Below, in pieces: positions 1 through 10,774 of a DNA stretch of 64,000 nt. The notes below the pieces were generated by a model that did no database searches, was not told the DNA's origin, and saw only the letters and a program-made list of their open reading frames with translations. The stretch is from QALR01 sp900552255 (GTDB lineage: Bacteria > Bacillota > Clostridia > Oscillospirales > CAG-272): positions 10,072-74,071 of the forward strand of contig DBFVEH010000004.1 in NCBI GenBank assembly GCA_048526005.1. The letters are read 5' to 3'. The translations under genes were made by a program, and so were the position numbers. Positions within the stretch are counted from its first letter, which is position 1. The number at the start of each line of letters is the position of its first letter.

Positions 1-2
1 TG

Positions 3-1568
<1,566 letters not shown>

Positions 1569-1589
1569 GAGGCCTATACTCTAAATAAA

Positions 1590-1625
1590 AACTGCCGGAA
1601 GCAAAGCTTCCGGCAGTTTTTTGTT
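1590..1625 (+). terminator. Intrinsic terminator of the P-type ATPase
   Basis: 12-bp perfect stem (1591-1602 with 1606-1617), AAA loop, then a T run. The minus-strand gene at 1662 converges on it. Confidence 0.9.
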
Positions 1626-1661
1626 TTCCAAGGCGTCCTCACAAAGCCGCCTTGTCGGCGT

Positions 1662-2072
1662 TTATCCCCCGAAATCCTCGATCAGCGCTGTGAGCTCCTC
1701 CTCCGTATACACGCCGATCCCGTCGGAAAGCGCCTTGACGTCGTCCGCCGGCAGAAAAGCCGCGTAATTGTTCACCGTTCTCACAAGATTTCCCTCGGCA
1801 TCCACAACCACGACCGAGCCGCCGTCGATCTTCATGACGTAAATGGGCTTTTTGTCCTCCGGATCCTCAGAGGCTCCCGTCGTACCGTCATTCCCCGGTG
1901 TGCCGTTAACAAGCACGGCGTCGTCAGGACCGGTAGGCGCGGCAAGCTCCTTCAAATCCGCCTGCAAGGAGAAGCATACCGCCATTGTAATGATAGACAG
2001 CACAAGCACCGCAAGCGTCACAAAGCCAAAGATTCCCGTTTGAATTTTAGAACCGTTTTCCATCATAATCAC
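1662..2072 (-). CDS. Membrane-anchored protein with BofC-C-like C-terminal domain
   Basis: 136 aa. One hydrophobic segment lies at residues 13-34, then a low-complexity Gly/Asp/Pro/Thr linker (about 43-73), then a compact domain from IYVMKIDGGSVVVVDAEGN to YTEEELTALIEDFGG. That domain has the pattern of the C-terminal domain of BofC-type forespore proteins (a YVVK-EYNG-like strand pair, then a LP-D---L--GI-VYSEEEL helix). The family link is by eye. The protein is probably displayed outside the membrane. The start has an AGAGGTGATTATG-type ribosome site. It is transcribed divergently from the PBP gene at 2158. Confidence 0.75.
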   Translation of the reverse strand: MIMMENGSKIQTGIFGFVTLAVLVLSIITMAVCFSLQADLKELAAPTGPDDAVLVNGTPGNDGTTGASEDPEDKKPIYVMKIDGGSVVVVDAEGNLVRTVNNYAAFLPADDVKALSDGIGVYTEEELTALIEDFGG

Positions 2073-2157
2073 CTCTTACCATATCTTATTTTTTACACAT
2101 ATTATTGACACAAAAATCCATAATATACACAGAAAACTTTGAAAGAGGGACGGAAAA

Positions 2158-4737
2158 ATGAACGGAAAACCCAAAAAACGAAATCATTTCCTGTCGTTTA
2201 TCGCGGCGGTTTTACTGATAATACTCTTCTGCACCATTTTATTATCCTCGGCGCTCGTGCTGTATGCGACAAAGGAAATCGACGCCGAGCTCGACCTCGC
2301 GCTCCTGATCGACGAACAAGGCCGGACTACAAAGCTGTATTGCTTCAACGAGCTCGGAGAAGCGGTCGAGCTGGAGGACCAGCGTCTGCACGGAGCCGAA
2401 AACCGGATCTGGGTGGGGCTCGATTCGATCCCGCAAAATGTACAGAATGCCTTTATCGCGATCGAGGACCACCGCTTTTATGAGCATCACGGGGTCGATA
2501 TCCGGCGCACCGCCGGCGCGGTGCTCTCCTTTCTCTCTCCCGGAAGCGGGGACTACGGAGGTTCCACCATCACTCAGCAGCTCATCAAAAATCTGACCGG
2601 CGACAACTCGGTCACGGTCAAGCGGAAAGTCACGGAGATCATGCGCGCGCTTGAGCTCGAAAAGAAGATATCAAAGGACAAGATCCTCGAAATCTACCTC
2701 AACACCGTTTATCTCTCCGAGGGCTGCTATGGACTGGAGACCGCCGCCGGCAAATACTTCGGGAAGAGCGCCGCGGAGCTTTCTCTTGTCGAGGGCGCCG
2801 CACTCGCTGCCATCATTCAATATCCGACGCGCTACGACCCGATTCAGAATCCGGAATACAATCGCGAGCGGCGCGATCTGATCCTCTGGCGCATGTATGA
2901 GCTCGGAATGATCGAAGAGGCGGAATATAAGGAAGCGATCGAGACCGACACGGAGCTTCATCTAAATGAAGCACAGAAAACCGAAGGCAAAAACTCGTGG
3001 TTCACGGAAACCGTCATCGAGGACGTCATCGCCGATCTTTCCGAAAAATACGGACTGACGCGCACCGCCGCTTCCCGCATGATCTACAACGGCGGGCTTT
3101 CCATTTATACGACGATGGATGCAAAAATGCAGCAGGCCGTCGAGGAATTTTATGCCGACGAAAATAATTTTCCCAAAAATACGTCCGGCATGAGAGCGAC
3201 CAGCGCCGCGGTGATCATCGATCCAAAAAACGGGCATCTGCTCGCCGTCGCCGGAGACACGGGAGAAAAGAGATCCGATCGGATTTTCAATTTGGCAACA
3301 CAAATGCTGCGTTCTCCCGGCTCCGTCATCAAACCGATATCCGTATATGCACCGGCACTCGACCGGGATCTCATCACATGGGCGAGCGTATTCGACGACG
3401 TCCCCGTCATTTTCACCGAGGAAAACGGCACATACAGCATGTGGCCGAAAAACAATCCCCGTGTGTATTCCGGACTTACCACCGTCGATACCGCGCTTTC
3501 CAAATCGACCAATACTGTCGCGGTCCGCGTCCTGCAAAAGCTCGGTCTGCGGGAATCCTTTGATTTCTCGAGGATGCTCGGCCTTTCCACCCTGATCGAA
3601 AACGAGAAGAGCACAGACGGCCGTACCCTATCGGATATGGCGCTGGCGCCGCTCGCGCTCGGCGCCGTGACGCGCGGCGTATCCGTGCGGGAGATGACAA
3701 ACGCATACTGCGCGCTTGCAAACGAGGGGATCTACCATACCTCCATCTCCTATACGGAAGTATACGACAAGGACGGCAAGCTTCTTCTTTCCAACGAAGA
3801 AAATAGCGTGCGCGCCGTCAGCGCCGAAACGGCCGACATCATGACAAGGCTGCTTGAAAACGTCGTCGATACCGGCACGGCCTCCGCGCTGACGCTCAAA
3901 AAATCCGTTCCGGTCGCGGGCAAAACGGGCACGTCGAACGCGGATACCGACCGCTGGTTCATCGGATATACGCCGGATATCCTCTGCGGCGTGTGGTACG
4001 GCTATAAGGATGCCCGCGACATCGGGACTTTTAAAATCAATCCCGCCGTCACGGTTTTCGACGAGCTCATGACAAAGCTGTATGCCGGTTCCGCAGCAGA
4101 TACCGTATCGCTTGATAAAACGCATCAATTCCCGCAGTCCGAAAACGTCGTCGGCTGTCTATACTGCAAGGATTCCGGAGAAGCGCCCGCCATCGCCTGT
4201 TCCCACGATCCGCGCGGCCACCGCATTGAGCTTGGCTATTTCAAAAAGGGGACGGAGCCTCAGTCTAAATGCGACGTGCATACGCTCGTCGATTACGACA
4301 GCAAAACGCATGCCGTCGCCTGTGAAAAATGTCCGCGGGAGAATATCGTCAAAACGGCGCTGCTCAAAATCTACGACCGCGCCTTTCCCTGCCGCGTCAC
4401 GGTAACGGACGCACAGTACGTCTACCGTTATCTGCCGTTCGGAGAGGCGCCCACGACCGATCCGACCTTGGCCTTTTTCCAAAACGCCTATGAAAAGGAT
4501 TGTTATATCGGCATTTCCAATACCAAAAGCGCCTATAACCGTTACTGCGACGAGCATGAGAATCCGCCGGAAACCACGACGGAGGAGACGACGATACCGG
4601 AAACCACCGCAAAAACGCCAGCAGAAACCACCGCGCCGCCGGAGACCACCAAAAAACCGCAGACTCCCAAGGAAACCACCGGCAAAGCGGCGGAAGAAAC
4701 GACCGCCCGCCGCTGGTCTCCGTGGTGGAGAAAGTAA
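2158..4737 (+). CDS. Class A penicillin-binding protein (transglycosylase/transpeptidase)
   Basis: 859 aa bifunctional peptidoglycan synthase. Order: signal anchor (residues 10-36); GT51 glycosyltransferase with the EDHRFYEHHG motif (catalytic Glu103) and GGSTITQQLIKN; then the transpeptidase with S389-V-I-K392, S450-T-N452 and K589-T-G591, all intact. After the catalytic domain comes a region with nine cysteines (GCLYCKDSG, ACEKCP), then a tail rich in Thr, Pro and Glu that suggests wall-spanning disorder. The start follows GAAAGAGGGACGG. It stands alone between divergent and convergent neighbours. Confidence 0.96.
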   Translation: MNGKPKKRNHFLSFIAAVLLIILFCTILLSSALVLYATKEIDAELDLALLIDEQGRTTKLYCFNELGEAVELEDQRLHGAENRIWVGLDSIPQNVQNAFIAIEDHRFYEHHGVDIRRTAGAVLSFLSPGSGDYGGSTITQQLIKNLTGDNSVTVKRKVTEIMRALELEKKISKDKILEIYLNTVYLSEGCYGLETAAGKYFGKSAAELSLVEGAALAAIIQYPTRYDPIQNPEYNRERRDLILWRMYELGMIEEAEYKEAIETDTELHLNEAQKTEGKNSWFTETVIEDVIADLSEKYGLTRTAASRMIYNGGLSIYTTMDAKMQQAVEEFYADENNFPKNTSGMRATSAAVIIDPKNGHLLAVAGDTGEKRSDRIFNLATQMLRSPGSVIKPISVYAPALDRDLITWASVFDDVPVIFTEENGTYSMWPKNNPRVYSGLTTVDTALSKSTNTVAVRVLQKLGLRESFDFSRMLGLSTLIENEKSTDGRTLSDMALAPLALGAVTRGVSVREMTNAYCALANEGIYHTSISYTEVYDKDGKLLLSNEENSVRAVSAETADIMTRLLENVVDTGTASALTLKKSVPVAGKTGTSNADTDRWFIGYTPDILCGVWYGYKDARDIGTFKINPAVTVFDELMTKLYAGSAADTVSLDKTHQFPQSENVVGCLYCKDSGEAPAIACSHDPRGHRIELGYFKKGTEPQSKCDVHTLVDYDSKTHAVACEKCPRENIVKTALLKIYDRAFPCRVTVTDAQYVYRYLPFGEAPTTDPTLAFFQNAYEKDCYIGISNTKSAYNRYCDEHENPPETTTEETTIPETTAKTPAETTAPPETTKKPQTPKETTGKAAEETTARRWSPWWRK

Positions 4738-4842
4738 GCCCTGCCTATTCGGAGAAAGCTTTCCACCGATCGGCCAAAACGGCGGAGCTCATGAAAAAAG
4801 CCCTGCCGGTCCGTATTTCGCAAAAAAGCTTCTGCGGATAAA

Positions 4843-4881
4843 AGCAGCCAGCGCCTTCGTTTCACGAAGACGCTGGCTGCT
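4843..4881 (-). terminator. Terminator of the 4906-5385 gene
   Basis: Near-perfect hairpin (AGCAGCCAGCG paired with CGCTGGCTGCT) with TTTTAT on the minus-strand side. It may also stop plus-strand readthrough from the PBP gene. Confidence 0.75.
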
Positions 4882-4905
4882 CTCTCTGTAAAAAGAGCAA
4901 AAAGA

Positions 4906-5385
4906 TCATTCAAACACCACAAAATGCTCATTTTCACGATTTTCACCAATATATATCAAGCGCCAAAATTCATCTTTTCTCATCGACGGCGTAAATGTCT
5001 CAAAAACTATCCCGTTTGAAAAAGTGACTTGTAAATCTCCGACGCGAGATACCCGAGCAGAAGAAACAGCCGCATTCAAAAAATGCTCATGAAAGGATTT
5101 TTGAATCACGTCAAATATACTGCTTTCATCGTCCGCTCTGCCTACGATATCATACATCCATTCGCTCTCATCGATTCTCGTATTATAAGGAACATAGATA
5201 TCCCTTGATGCAAGAAGGATCTCATCCTCTTTTACAAATCTCCATTGCGTCTGAACATGAAAGCTGAATTCGGGAACAGACGCACCGTTTTTGTCCCTTA
5301 CATCCTCTCCCAAATTGAAGCATAGCATGTCCACACAGCGAAAAATACCATTGAATTTAGAACCGACGAGCTTCTCTGTTATCAT
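4906..5385 (-). CDS. Hypothetical protein, about 160 aa
   Basis: Not recognised. The ATG at 5385 (MITEKLVG) is preferred over the one at 5409 because AGAGG sits 8 nt upstream. The protein is soluble, with no signal or membrane segment, many aromatic and acidic residues, and a C-terminal block ending FWRLIYIGENRENEHFVV. Size and style resemble small immunity-type proteins, but no toxin partner is present and this is not a functional call. It lies 43 nt downstream of the esterase on the same strand and is more AT-rich than its neighbours. Confidence 0.7.
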   Translation of the reverse strand: MITEKLVGSKFNGIFRCVDMLCFNLGEDVRDKNGASVPEFSFHVQTQWRFVKEDEILLASRDIYVPYNTRIDESEWMYDIVGRADDESSIFDVIQKSFHEHFLNAAVSSARVSRVGDLQVTFSNGIVFETFTPSMRKDEFWRLIYIGENRENEHFVVFE

Positions 5386-5427
5386 ACAATATCCTCTAAA
5401 AATAAACAAAACGAGCAGGCGTCCTTT

Positions 5428-6603
5428 TCATTCCTTTACAAGAAACGCTTCCGCCTCCGGCGAAACGTAGAGATGCTCGCGGCTCTGCACAAGCGTGAGC
5501 GCCTTTTCCCCGCGGAGATTCCGATACATCGCGGCGATGCCCGCCGGCGGCGAGGTATAGTCGCCAAGCCCCGCCTCGATCACCGTTTCCGTATCGATGT
5601 ATTTGGCGCGTACCGAAAGATCAAAATACCGCACGGCGCTGCCGGAAAAATCGCCCCAGCCGCAAAGCCGGCCGATCTTCGACGCCTGAATGTCACACAG
5701 CCACGGGACGAAGATATCGATGAGCGTCACCTGCGGAACCATCGACGCCGCCTGCATCGCCTGCACTGCGCCTTGACTGCCGCCGCGGGCGATGAGCGTC
5801 TTTCCGTCCCATTCGGGCAGCGTCATCATAAAGCGGAGCGCCTGCGCCGCACGGATCATCATATACTTGAAATAGCAGGTATGCGGACTGCGGTTCTCCT
5901 CCGCATCGAAGCCGTATCCGGAGAGGGTTCCTCCTGCAAGCGCGTCGTAATATTCCTGCGGCTCGCGGTTGTGGATGCCGTGCGCGTTGATGCAGAGGAT
6001 ATTTTCCTCCTCGGAAAAATCAAACCATGCGCTTTTGACGCCGTATCCCTGGTAAATCACGCGGCACGGCCGCTTTTTCCCATCCTTGGGAACGGTCAGA
6101 ATCCCCGACACCGGTTTTCCTCCGGCGCAGGCCACCTTGATGTCGTAAATCCGGTGATTCGGGTGCGCCGCATCCTCGGGAAGTGCGGTCTTCTCGATAA
6201 GCGCCGGAAAAACGGCGGCAAGCTCCGCCTTGCAGGAATCCCAAAAGGCGTGGTAATCTTCCGGTTCCTCCGTCACGGAGGTGATTTTCTCGATTTCAAC
6301 ACCCGCGCCGCCGAAAAATCCGTCCGCATCCGGATACGGCTCGCCGTTCCCATCCAATGCGGTCACTGTAACATAAATAAAGCCGGGACGGTCAAGAGAC
6401 GCCGTCAGCGTCAGCTCGCCGTCAGCCCCGTCCGCCTTGCCTTCCTCACGATAGCCGAAATCCGCGGCGATCTCCCATTTGAATGCCGCGGCGGAAGCGT
6501 TCTCGCCCCTGTCTCGGTAAAAAATATGAAACGCGATCTCCTCGCCGCACCGATAGGCATACGGCGCCTTGTCCGTTTTACAGGTAAAATATTTCTGTGC
6601 CAT
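5428..6603 (-). CDS. CE7 acetyl esterase (acetylxylan esterase / cephalosporin-C deacetylase family)
   Basis: 391 aa alpha/beta hydrolase that removes acetyl groups from xylo-oligosaccharides or similar acetylated compounds. The nucleophile is in GGSQG (Ser276). The acid-region motif is EAGLGDYTSPPAGIAAMYR and the catalytic His377 is in SREHLYV. No signal peptide is present, so it acts in the cytoplasm on imported sugars, as is usual for CE7. The start at 6603 is chosen because GGAGG lies 6 nt upstream; the longer frame to 6663 has no ribosome site. About 100 N-terminal residues form the extra beta region typical of the family. Confidence 0.9.
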   Translation of the reverse strand: MAQKYFTCKTDKAPYAYRCGEEIAFHIFYRDRGENASAAAFKWEIAADFGYREEGKADGADGELTLTASLDRPGFIYVTVTALDGNGEPYPDADGFFGGAGVEIEKITSVTEEPEDYHAFWDSCKAELAAVFPALIEKTALPEDAAHPNHRIYDIKVACAGGKPVSGILTVPKDGKKRPCRVIYQGYGVKSAWFDFSEEENILCINAHGIHNREPQEYYDALAGGTLSGYGFDAEENRSPHTCYFKYMMIRAAQALRFMMTLPEWDGKTLIARGGSQGAVQAMQAASMVPQVTLIDIFVPWLCDIQASKIGRLCGWGDFSGSAVRYFDLSVRAKYIDTETVIEAGLGDYTSPPAGIAAMYRNLRGEKALTLVQSREHLYVSPEAEAFLVKE

Positions 6604-6665
6604 AAGTTCCTCCGAAAAACCGATTTCGGAAAGTATTGTATCATAGACGGAAAAGAAAATCAAGA

Positions 6666-6700
6666 CAGAAAAAGGCGCCGCCGGAGTATCCGGCGGCGCC
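6666..6700 (-). terminator. Terminator of the small membrane protein transcript
   Basis: Perfect 12-bp GC stem (6674-6685 with 6689-6700), then TTTTT on the minus strand. It separates this transcript from the esterase gene. Confidence 0.88.
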
Positions 6701-6706
6701 TTGCCG

Positions 6707-6877
6707 CTACTTTTCCTTAAATACCCAAATAAGCCCGATGAGAGAGATCAGCAATCCGATAGGAACGATAAAAAGAGAGACCATGGCAAAATCGGCACTT
6801 CTCGCCGTAAAGCCGATCGTGCTTAAAATAACGGCGATTCCAAACAGCATTAAACAAATTGGTTTGCTGGATTTCAT
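6707..6877 (-). CDS. Small two-helix membrane protein, 56 aa
   Basis: Encodes MKSSKPICLMLFG followed by two hydrophobic segments (residues 7-22 and 31-53) and a basic end WVFKEK. AAAGGGAG lies 8 nt before the ATG. It starts 22 nt downstream of the secreted protein gene at 6900-8048 and ends just before the terminator, so the two form a transcript. Function unknown. Confidence 0.7.
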   Translation of the reverse strand: MKSSKPICLMLFGIAVILSTIGFTARSADFAMVSLFIVPIGLLISLIGLIWVFKEK

Positions 6878-6899
6878 AAATAAGCTCCCTTTATCAATT

Positions 6900-8048
6900 T
6901 TAGTTCGTATAAAGAATTGTTACTGGCCGTCCCAAATAAGTCGTAAGTTTCCATTCTGTTGAAAATCCAATAGACCCAGCGCCTTTACCTGCCCCAGGAG
7001 CAATGGATACACTAATAGAACCAATTCCTAACCATTTATGTCCATACGCACAATGTATCGTAAAATGGTCTTTCGTCAAAACGCGAGAACGAACATAAGA
7101 AAACATCATAGAAATATAACTATAATCAACATTACAGCCTGCCATGGATTCATAATGCTCGCATGAACCAAGATCTTTGTCAAAATTGACCCTACAAGCT
7201 ATACCAGCTCCACTTGGATAAATAATTTGTAAATGATTTTTTCCTTCAGGATCATTGTAAGATTGACCATCTTTTGAATACGTTTCATCATAGCAGAATT
7301 CATAAAAATTACTACACTTTCTGCACAGTTCTAACTCATAAATACGAGCAAAATCTGTATAGGTATCATCATATATAGCCGAACCAAAACACAGTGCTAA
7401 AACATCTTCATAAGTATATGTTGGTTCAATCAACCAATAAGATGCAGCAGATACAAGATAATAATGATCTCGTTCGTCCACACTTGATGAAGGATTTTCA
7501 ACCAATACAGCTGTTATAACCAATTTCATATACCCATCATCGGAAATGGTATCGTCTTCCCAACTATCACTTACATTCATGGAAGAAACGGAACCAGACA
7601 ATCCACTATTTTGAATTTTTCCACCGATTTCTTCAAATATAGCATCTTCACTCATATACTGCAAAGTACCATCTGCACAGGCTTTGACATATGATATGGT
7701 TTGTGTCGCTTCTTTGTATGTCAAAGCTTCCATAAGATATTCATCCGGCAAATCATTTAGGACATCTGTACCCTCAACCGCCCCAATTATCTTTTTAGCA
7801 ATCTCTAAGGAAGCTTCCCTACTCGATTGCGTTGTAGTATTTTCATCTACAAAACGGTCAATATTAGAATATTGAATCATGGTCTGTCCTAAATCATTCT
7901 TATAGGTATTTTTTTGAATTTCATCCAAAACGAAAGTATGCTCTGTTTGATAAAATGCTTCTTTGGGTATCATCGCAGCCGAAGCAGCAATGGATAAACA
8001 AGTTGACAGGAAAATAGTTGTCACGACAAAAGCAAATACACGTTTCAT
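6900..8048 (-). CDS. Secreted cysteine-containing protein of unknown function
   Basis: 382 aa with a clear signal peptide (MKRVFAF, then a hydrophobic core, cleavage near SAA-M). The mature part is acidic and aromatic and holds a cysteine-rich stretch (LCRKCSNFYEFC, IACRVNF, GSCEHYESMAGC) that could form disulfides or bind metal. No catalytic motif is seen. Base composition is clearly more AT-rich than the flanking genes, which suggests transfer. GAGGAATTAC precedes the ATG. The 56-aa membrane gene follows in the same transcript. Confidence 0.72.
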   Translation of the reverse strand: MKRVFAFVVTTIFLSTCLSIAASAAMIPKEAFYQTEHTFVLDEIQKNTYKNDLGQTMIQYSNIDRFVDENTTTQSSREASLEIAKKIIGAVEGTDVLNDLPDEYLMEALTYKEATQTISYVKACADGTLQYMSEDAIFEEIGGKIQNSGLSGSVSSMNVSDSWEDDTISDDGYMKLVITAVLVENPSSSVDERDHYYLVSAASYWLIEPTYTYEDVLALCFGSAIYDDTYTDFARIYELELCRKCSNFYEFCYDETYSKDGQSYNDPEGKNHLQIIYPSGAGIACRVNFDKDLGSCEHYESMAGCNVDYSYISMMFSYVRSRVLTKDHFTIHCAYGHKWLGIGSISVSIAPGAGKGAGSIGFSTEWKLTTYLGRPVTILYTN

Positions 8049-8176
8049 GTAATTCCTCCTGAATTTTTGTTAACCGAGCTCGATGGTATTATTTTAAAGC
8101 ATTTTTTGAAATTTGTCAATGGAAAACCAGGAAATTTTTTCTATATTTGTATTCTGTTCCGAATCCGACAAAGCAC

Positions 8177-8205
8177 TTGATTTTACGGCGGAACCGGTGT
8201 ATGAT
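8177..8205 (+). promoter_or_regulatory. SigA-type promoter of pepT
   Basis: TTGATT, 17-nt spacer, TATGAT, placed about 55 nt before the pepT start codon. Confidence 0.75.
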
Positions 8206-8260
8206 AAAGAGGAAATTCCATTCGGTTTGTTTTTTCTAACCGATCCAAAAGGAGAAAAGC

Positions 8261-9487
8261 ATGAAAGCTTACGAAAGATTCTTAAAATATGCCGCTTATC
8301 CCACCATGTCGAACGGCGACAGCGAAACGGTGCCGAGCACGGAAAAGCAGTTGAAGCTCGCCGAGGCGCTCCGCCGCGAGCTGAACGCGCTCGGACTTTC
8401 GGACGCGCGCGTCGACCGTTATGGCTATGTATACGCTTCCCTTCCGGCCAACACGGAAAGGCCGGTGAATACCATCGGCTTTATCGCGCATATGGATACC
8501 TCGTCCGAAGCGTCCGACGAAAACATCAAGGCAAGGATCGTCGATTATACCGGCGGCGATATCGTCCTGAACGAAGAGAAAAACATCGTGACGCGCGTAT
8601 CCGATTATCCGTATCTCGCGGATTACGCGGGACAGCAGCTCATCGTCTCGGACGGCACGACGCTGATCGGCGCGGACGACAAGGCGGGAATCGCGGAAAT
8701 CATGACCGCCGTCGAAAAGATCCTCACCTCCGGCATGCCGCACGGCGAAATCCGGATCGCATTCACGCCGGACGAGGAGATCGGGCGCGGCGCCGACCAT
8801 TTCGATGTCGCGGGCTTCGGCGCGGATTACGCCTACACGGTGGACGGCGGTCCTCTCGGCGAGCTGGAATACGAGAATTTCAATGCGGCGGGCGCGCATA
8901 TCACCGTTCACGGCGTTTCGATTCATCCCGGCTCCGCAAAGGATAAGATGAAAAATGCGGCGCTCATCGCATTTGAGCTCAACTCCCTGCTGCCGCCGGA
9001 AGAAATCCCGTCCAAAACCGAGGGCTACGAGGGCTTCTATCATCTCGCCTCCATGTCCGGCGAAACGGAAACCGCCAAGCTGTATTATATCATCCGCGAT
9101 CATGACCGGACAAAATTCGAGGAGAAAAAGCACCGGCTTGTAAAAATCGCGGAAACGCTCAACCAAAAGTACGGAGACGGCACGGTCGAGCTGTCAATCA
9201 GCGATTCCTACCGCAACATGAAGGAAAAAATCGAGGAGCACATGTATATCGTCGAACGCGCAAAAAAGGCGATGGAGGACGTCGGCGTACCGCCGAAGAT
9301 CGTCCCGATCCGCGGCGGCACGGACGGCGCAAGGCTTTCCTTTATGGGACTGCCCTGCCCCAATCTCTGCACGGGAGGCGAAAATTTTCACTCCCGGTTT
9401 GAATTTGTTTCGGTCGAGGCGATGGAAAAAATCTCCGATATTTTGGTCAAAATCATCGAAAACAGCGTGAATGAGGGCAGATGCTGA
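8261..9487 (+). CDS. pepT: Peptidase T (tripeptide aminopeptidase, M20B)
   Basis: 408 aa cytoplasmic zinc peptidase that removes N-terminal residues from tripeptides. Metal ligands sit in IAHMDTS (His77, Asp79), GADDKAG, FTPDEEIGRG (general base and ligand Glu) and VDGGPLGE. The C-terminal signature is RGGTDGARLS with GGENFHSRFE. Full length for the family. AAAGGAGAAAAGC precedes the ATG. Single-gene transcript with its own promoter and terminator, convergent with asnA. Confidence 0.96.
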   Translation: MKAYERFLKYAAYPTMSNGDSETVPSTEKQLKLAEALRRELNALGLSDARVDRYGYVYASLPANTERPVNTIGFIAHMDTSSEASDENIKARIVDYTGGDIVLNEEKNIVTRVSDYPYLADYAGQQLIVSDGTTLIGADDKAGIAEIMTAVEKILTSGMPHGEIRIAFTPDEEIGRGADHFDVAGFGADYAYTVDGGPLGELEYENFNAAGAHITVHGVSIHPGSAKDKMKNAALIAFELNSLLPPEEIPSKTEGYEGFYHLASMSGETETAKLYYIIRDHDRTKFEEKKHRLVKIAETLNQKYGDGTVELSISDSYRNMKEKIEEHMYIVERAKKAMEDVGVPPKIVPIRGGTDGARLSFMGLPCPNLCTGGENFHSRFEFVSVEAMEKISDILVKIIENSVNEGRC

Positions 9488-9490
9488 CAA

Positions 9491-9525
9491 AACTCCGTGC
9501 CGAATATGTTCGGCACGGAGTTTTT
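9491..9525 (+). terminator. pepT terminator
   Basis: ACTCCGTGCCGAA paired with TTCGGCACGGAGT, then TTTTTC. Confidence 0.85.
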
Positions 9526-9551
9526 CATGAAAAACACGACTTTGACGGTTC

Positions 9552-9585
9552 CAAACCCCTCCCCGCAGAAGCGGGGAGGGGTTTG
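9552..9585. other. 15-bp perfect hairpin between pepT and asnA
   Basis: CAAACCCCTCCCCGC, AGAA loop, exact complement. It lacks a T run and sits 6 nt beyond the asnA stop; probably an mRNA 3'-end stabiliser or a dispersed repeat. Confidence 0.5.
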
Positions 9586-9590
9586 AACGC

Positions 9591-10598
9591 TCATAACAAT
9601 ACGATTCCGTTTTCCGCGCAGATGCGGCGCGTCTCATCGTCCCAGAGCGACACCTGCACCTCTCCGATATGCGCCTTGCCAAGCAGCAGCATGGAAAGAC
9701 GCGACTGACCGATCCCCCCGCCCATCGTGAGCGGAAGCTCTCCCGCAAGCAGCGCCCGATGGAACGGATACCGGCGGCGGTCGTCCGCGCCGGCCTTGGT
9801 GAGCTGCTCGTCGAGAGATTTTTCATCGACACGGATGCCCATGGAGGAAACCTCAAACGCACAGCCCAGCACATCGTTCCAAAAAAGGATATCTCCGTTG
9901 AGCCGCCAATCGTCGTAGTCCGGCGCACGGCCGTCATGCGGCTTTCCCGAGCGCAGCTTGTCGCCGATCTGCATGATAAAAGCCGTCTTATGCTCGGAAA
10001 GATAGACGTTTTCCCGCTCCTTCGGCGTTTTGTCGGGATATAGATCCTCAAGCTCCTGCGCGGTGATGAAGCTCACCTCACGGGAAAGCTCCGCCGTGAT
10101 CTGCGGATAGCGCACCTTCAGCATGTCGAGCGTATCGCAGATCGCGCCAACCTCTCCTTTTACGGTATTTTGGAGATACGCCAGCGTGCGCGTCTCTCTT
10201 GTGATGATTTTTTCCCAGTCCCATTGATCGGTATAGATCGAGTGAAGATTATCCATCTCCTCGTCGCGTCTGATCGCGTTCATGTCGGTATAGAGGCCCT
10301 CTCCCGCAGAAAAGCCATAGGTATGGAGCGCCATGCGCTTCCATTTCGCCAGCGAATGGACGACAACGGCGTCCCCGCCCGTTTCCTTGATATCAAAGCG
10401 AACCGGACGCTCCACCCCGTTCAGGTCGTCGTTCAGTCCGGTATTCGGATCGACGAAAAGCGGCGCCGATACCCGCTTGAGATTCAGCACATAGCATAGC
10501 TTTTCCTCAAAAATCCGTTTTAACATTCCGATCGCCGTCTGCGTATCGTATAATCCAAGTGTCGGACGGTAGCCGTCCGGGACGATGACTCTGCTCAT
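9591..10598 (-). CDS. asnA: Aspartate-ammonia ligase (asparagine synthetase A)
   Basis: 335 aa ATP-dependent enzyme that makes asparagine from aspartate and ammonia. It has the class II synthetase-like fold signatures VSAPLFVDPNTGLNDDLNG, RPVRFD, HSLAKWKRMAL, YTDMNAIRRDE, and near the C-terminus GGGIGQSRLSMLLL. The ATG at 10598 follows GGGGGAGGCCTT; the longer frame to 10625 has no ribosome site. Monocistronic with a consensus promoter. Confidence 0.96.
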   Translation of the reverse strand: MSRVIVPDGYRPTLGLYDTQTAIGMLKRIFEEKLCYVLNLKRVSAPLFVDPNTGLNDDLNGVERPVRFDIKETGGDAVVVHSLAKWKRMALHTYGFSAGEGLYTDMNAIRRDEEMDNLHSIYTDQWDWEKIITRETRTLAYLQNTVKGEVGAICDTLDMLKVRYPQITAELSREVSFITAQELEDLYPDKTPKERENVYLSEHKTAFIMQIGDKLRSGKPHDGRAPDYDDWRLNGDILFWNDVLGCAFEVSSMGIRVDEKSLDEQLTKAGADDRRRYPFHRALLAGELPLTMGGGIGQSRLSMLLLGKAHIGEVQVSLWDDETRRICAENGIVLL

Positions 10599-10649
10599 AA
10601 GGCCTCCCCCGTAAATTCTCTTCAATAATTACAGTAATTTTATATAGGA

Positions 10650-10678
10650 AGTATACCATCCTCCGTCCGATTTGTCAA
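10650..10678 (-). promoter_or_regulatory. asnA promoter
   Basis: Minus strand: TTGACA, 17-nt spacer, TATACT, ending about 50 nt before the asnA start. Confidence 0.82.
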
Positions 10679-10707
10679 GAAAGCATGGGGGGATTTCACT
10701 GCCGGCG

Positions 10708-10736
10708 TTGACACGGACGATTTTTCATGATAGCCT
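10708..10736 (+). promoter_or_regulatory. Probable promoter of the GH29 gene
   Basis: TTGACA, 17 nt, TAGCCT. The weak -10 element suggests activation or a different spacing. Confidence 0.5.
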
Positions 10737-10774
10737 GATGGTATCAAAATACAGAGATAGCAAGGAGAGCGCGT

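Noticed and set aside
8113..8946. 277-aa open frame on the plus strand
   Set aside because: Overlaps pepT in another frame and becomes an Arg-rich shadow; no family pattern.
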